NCBI GenBank assembly: GCA_028872975.1
Contig: JAGWNV010000006.1
Location: forward strand, 1 to 21,896
From: Acidobacteriota bacterium
Lineage (GTDB): Bacteria; Actinomycetota; Acidimicrobiia; Acidimicrobiales; UBA8190
Length of the DNA: 21,896 nucleotides
Direction: 5' to 3'
Shown here: positions 21,186 through 21,896 of the stretch, in pieces
Numbering within the stretch: position 1 is the stretch's first letter
Layout: the number at the start of each line of letters is the position of its first letter
Notes under the pieces: generated by a model
What the model was told of the DNA's origin: nothing
The model's database searches: none
Seen by the model: the letters and a program-made list of their open reading frames with translations, nothing else
Program-made: the position numbers and the translations under genes

Positions 21186-21635
21186 GTGTCCGCCGCCGAC
21201 GCCGCCGTGGTCGCCGCCGCCGTGTCGGCCGGTGCCGCCTCCTTCGCCCTCGCCGCCGCCGTGGTGCTGAGCCGGCGGGTGCGGGACCTGCGTGGGCTCG
21301 TCGAGGAGCTCGCCGACGAGGCCGTGCCCCTCGTCCGCCAGGCGCGCGTCGTCGTCGACCATGCCGCCACCGAGATGGAGCGCGTCGGCGACGTGCTGGG
21401 CTCGGCCGAGGCGGTGACCGCCACCGTGGACTCCGCATCGCGCCTCGCCTACCGCGCCTTCTCGAACCCGGTGGTGCGCGTGCTCGCCTTCGGGTCGGGC
21501 GTCGGGTCCGCCCTGCGGCGGTTGGTGGGCCGCTCGAGCGGGCCCCGGCCGGCGCGCGCCGGGCGTCCCGAGATCCCGGCCCGGTTCCCCGAGGTCCACA
21601 CCCGGCGCCGGCGCCGACGGGAGCTCGTCGGGTGA
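21186..21635 (+). CDS. DUF948-like small membrane protein
   Basis: A 149-residue protein with one N-terminal membrane helix (about 8-30, mostly Ala/Val/Ser), then a helical, probably coiled segment (LRGLVEELADEAVPLVRQARVVVDHAATEM with regular hydrophobic spacing), the stretch ASRLAYRAFSNPVVRVLAFG near 85-105, and a basic tail rich in Arg and Pro. This arrangement matches DUF948 proteins, which commonly lie between rarA and alaS in actinobacteria. The function is unknown. GTG 21186 is the only good start: it follows rarA by 11 bp and lies in the GGCGGCCGTG context also used by hisS and rarA. The stop at 21633-21635 overlaps an 8-codon micro-ORF. Confidence 0.75.
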   Translation: MSAADAAVVAAAVSAGAASFALAAAVVLSRRVRDLRGLVEELADEAVPLVRQARVVVDHAATEMERVGDVLGSAEAVTATVDSASRLAYRAFSNPVVRVLAFGSGVGSALRRLVGRSSGPRPARAGRPEIPARFPEVHTRRRRRRELVG

Positions 21636-21654
21636 GCGCCCCGGGGGGCCGGGC

Positions 21655-21896
21655 GTGAGCCGGCGCGGCACCTGGCTGGCGGTGGGGGTGGCGATCGGGG
21701 CGGGCGGGTCGAGCTGGTCGCGCCGGCGGCTGGCGCGGCTCAAGGCGCGCACCGGCAGCGGGGAGATCGCCGGCGACGTCCTGCGCGTCGTCGAGGGGGG
21801 CACCCGGCGGGTGGGCCGGCGCCTCGCCGGCGCCATCGACGCCGGGCGCGCCGAGGCGCGCCGGCGCGAGCGGGAGCTGCGCCGCGCCTACGAGCC
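21655..21896 (+). CDS. Small basic protein before alaS position, 3'-partial
   Basis: From GTG 21655 the frame is open to the window end (80 full codons) and reads MSRRGTWLAVGVAIGAGGSS, then a strongly basic, Arg/Ala/Glu-rich helical sequence (RRRLARLKARTGSG, IAGDVLRVVEGGTRRVGRR, GRAEARRREREL). The N-terminus could be a short membrane anchor. Position after rarA and DUF948, together with the composition, suggests a DUF6167-like protein, which in relatives lies just before alaS; I recognise this from context more than from motifs. Its GTG overlaps the stop of an 8-codon micro-ORF (21632-21658). Confidence 0.55.
   Translation, partial: MSRRGTWLAVGVAIGAGGSSWSRRRLARLKARTGSGEIAGDVLRVVEGGTRRVGRRLAGAIDAGRAEARRRERELRRAYE

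Noticed and set aside
1..21896. CRISPR array, insertion sequence, phage or toxin-antitoxin module
   Set aside because: No regularly spaced repeats, transposase, integrase or small two-gene toxin pair was found; all genes are core or envelope functions on one strand.

Overview
The window is about 21.9 kb of very GC-rich DNA, almost all coding and all on the + strand. Only short gaps lie between genes; the longest is 109 bp (6237-6345). The order pdxS-pdxT-yebC / ruvCAB-yajC-secDF-relA-hisS-aspS-rarA-DUF948 is the core housekeeping order of Actinomycetota. The GC content, the many GTG starts, the GTGA overlaps and the compact layout fit a high-GC actinobacterium. I lean towards Acidimicrobiia, but that is an inference from style and not a proof. 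I saw no tRNA, rRNA, CRISPR array, transposase or phage gene.

Layout: (1) 1-1071, an M48-type metalloprotease whose start lies left of the window. (2) 1119-3416, pdxS and pdxT (PLP synthase) followed by yebC. (3) 3448-6236, cysD-cysN-cysC, which activate sulfate to APS and then PAPS. (4) 6346-8796, an 816-residue protein that joins a complete acyltransferase-3 (OafA-like) membrane domain to a complete GT-C (PMT/ArnT-like) glycosyltransferase domain. (5) 8860-11050, ruvC, ruvA and ruvB (Holliday junction processing). (6) 11136-14460, yajC, secD and secF (the Sec accessory complex), with unusual charged tails on YajC and SecF. (7) 14525-16765, a bifunctional (p)ppGpp synthetase/hydrolase. (8) 16773-19795, hisS and aspS. 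(9) 19807-21174, rarA. (10) 21186-21635, a DUF948-like membrane protein, then the start of another small protein that runs off the right edge (in relatives this place is just before alaS).

Working units: within blocks, genes are tightly coupled by 4-bp GTGA/ATGA overlaps (cysN/cysC, ruvA/ruvB, yajC/secD, secD/secF, hisS/aspS) or abut directly (cysD/cysN). New blocks seem to start with a TANNNT -10-like box only 6-9 nt before the start codon (pdxS, cysD, ruvC, relA, DUF948 gene), which suggests leaderless transcripts.

The parts most worth attention are the acyltransferase-glycosyltransferase fusion and its place with cysDNC between yebC and ruvC, which are usually neighbours; the oppositely charged cytoplasmic tails of YajC (His/Asp-rich, acidic) and SecF (Arg/Gly/Pro-rich, basic); a G-quadruplex motif and hairpin between the fusion gene and ruvC; a near-perfect 16-bp dyad over the cysD promoter; and a non-discriminating signature in AspRS. 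I did not find a clearly new multi-gene defence or mobile system; the region is mainly conserved housekeeping DNA with one accessory island.
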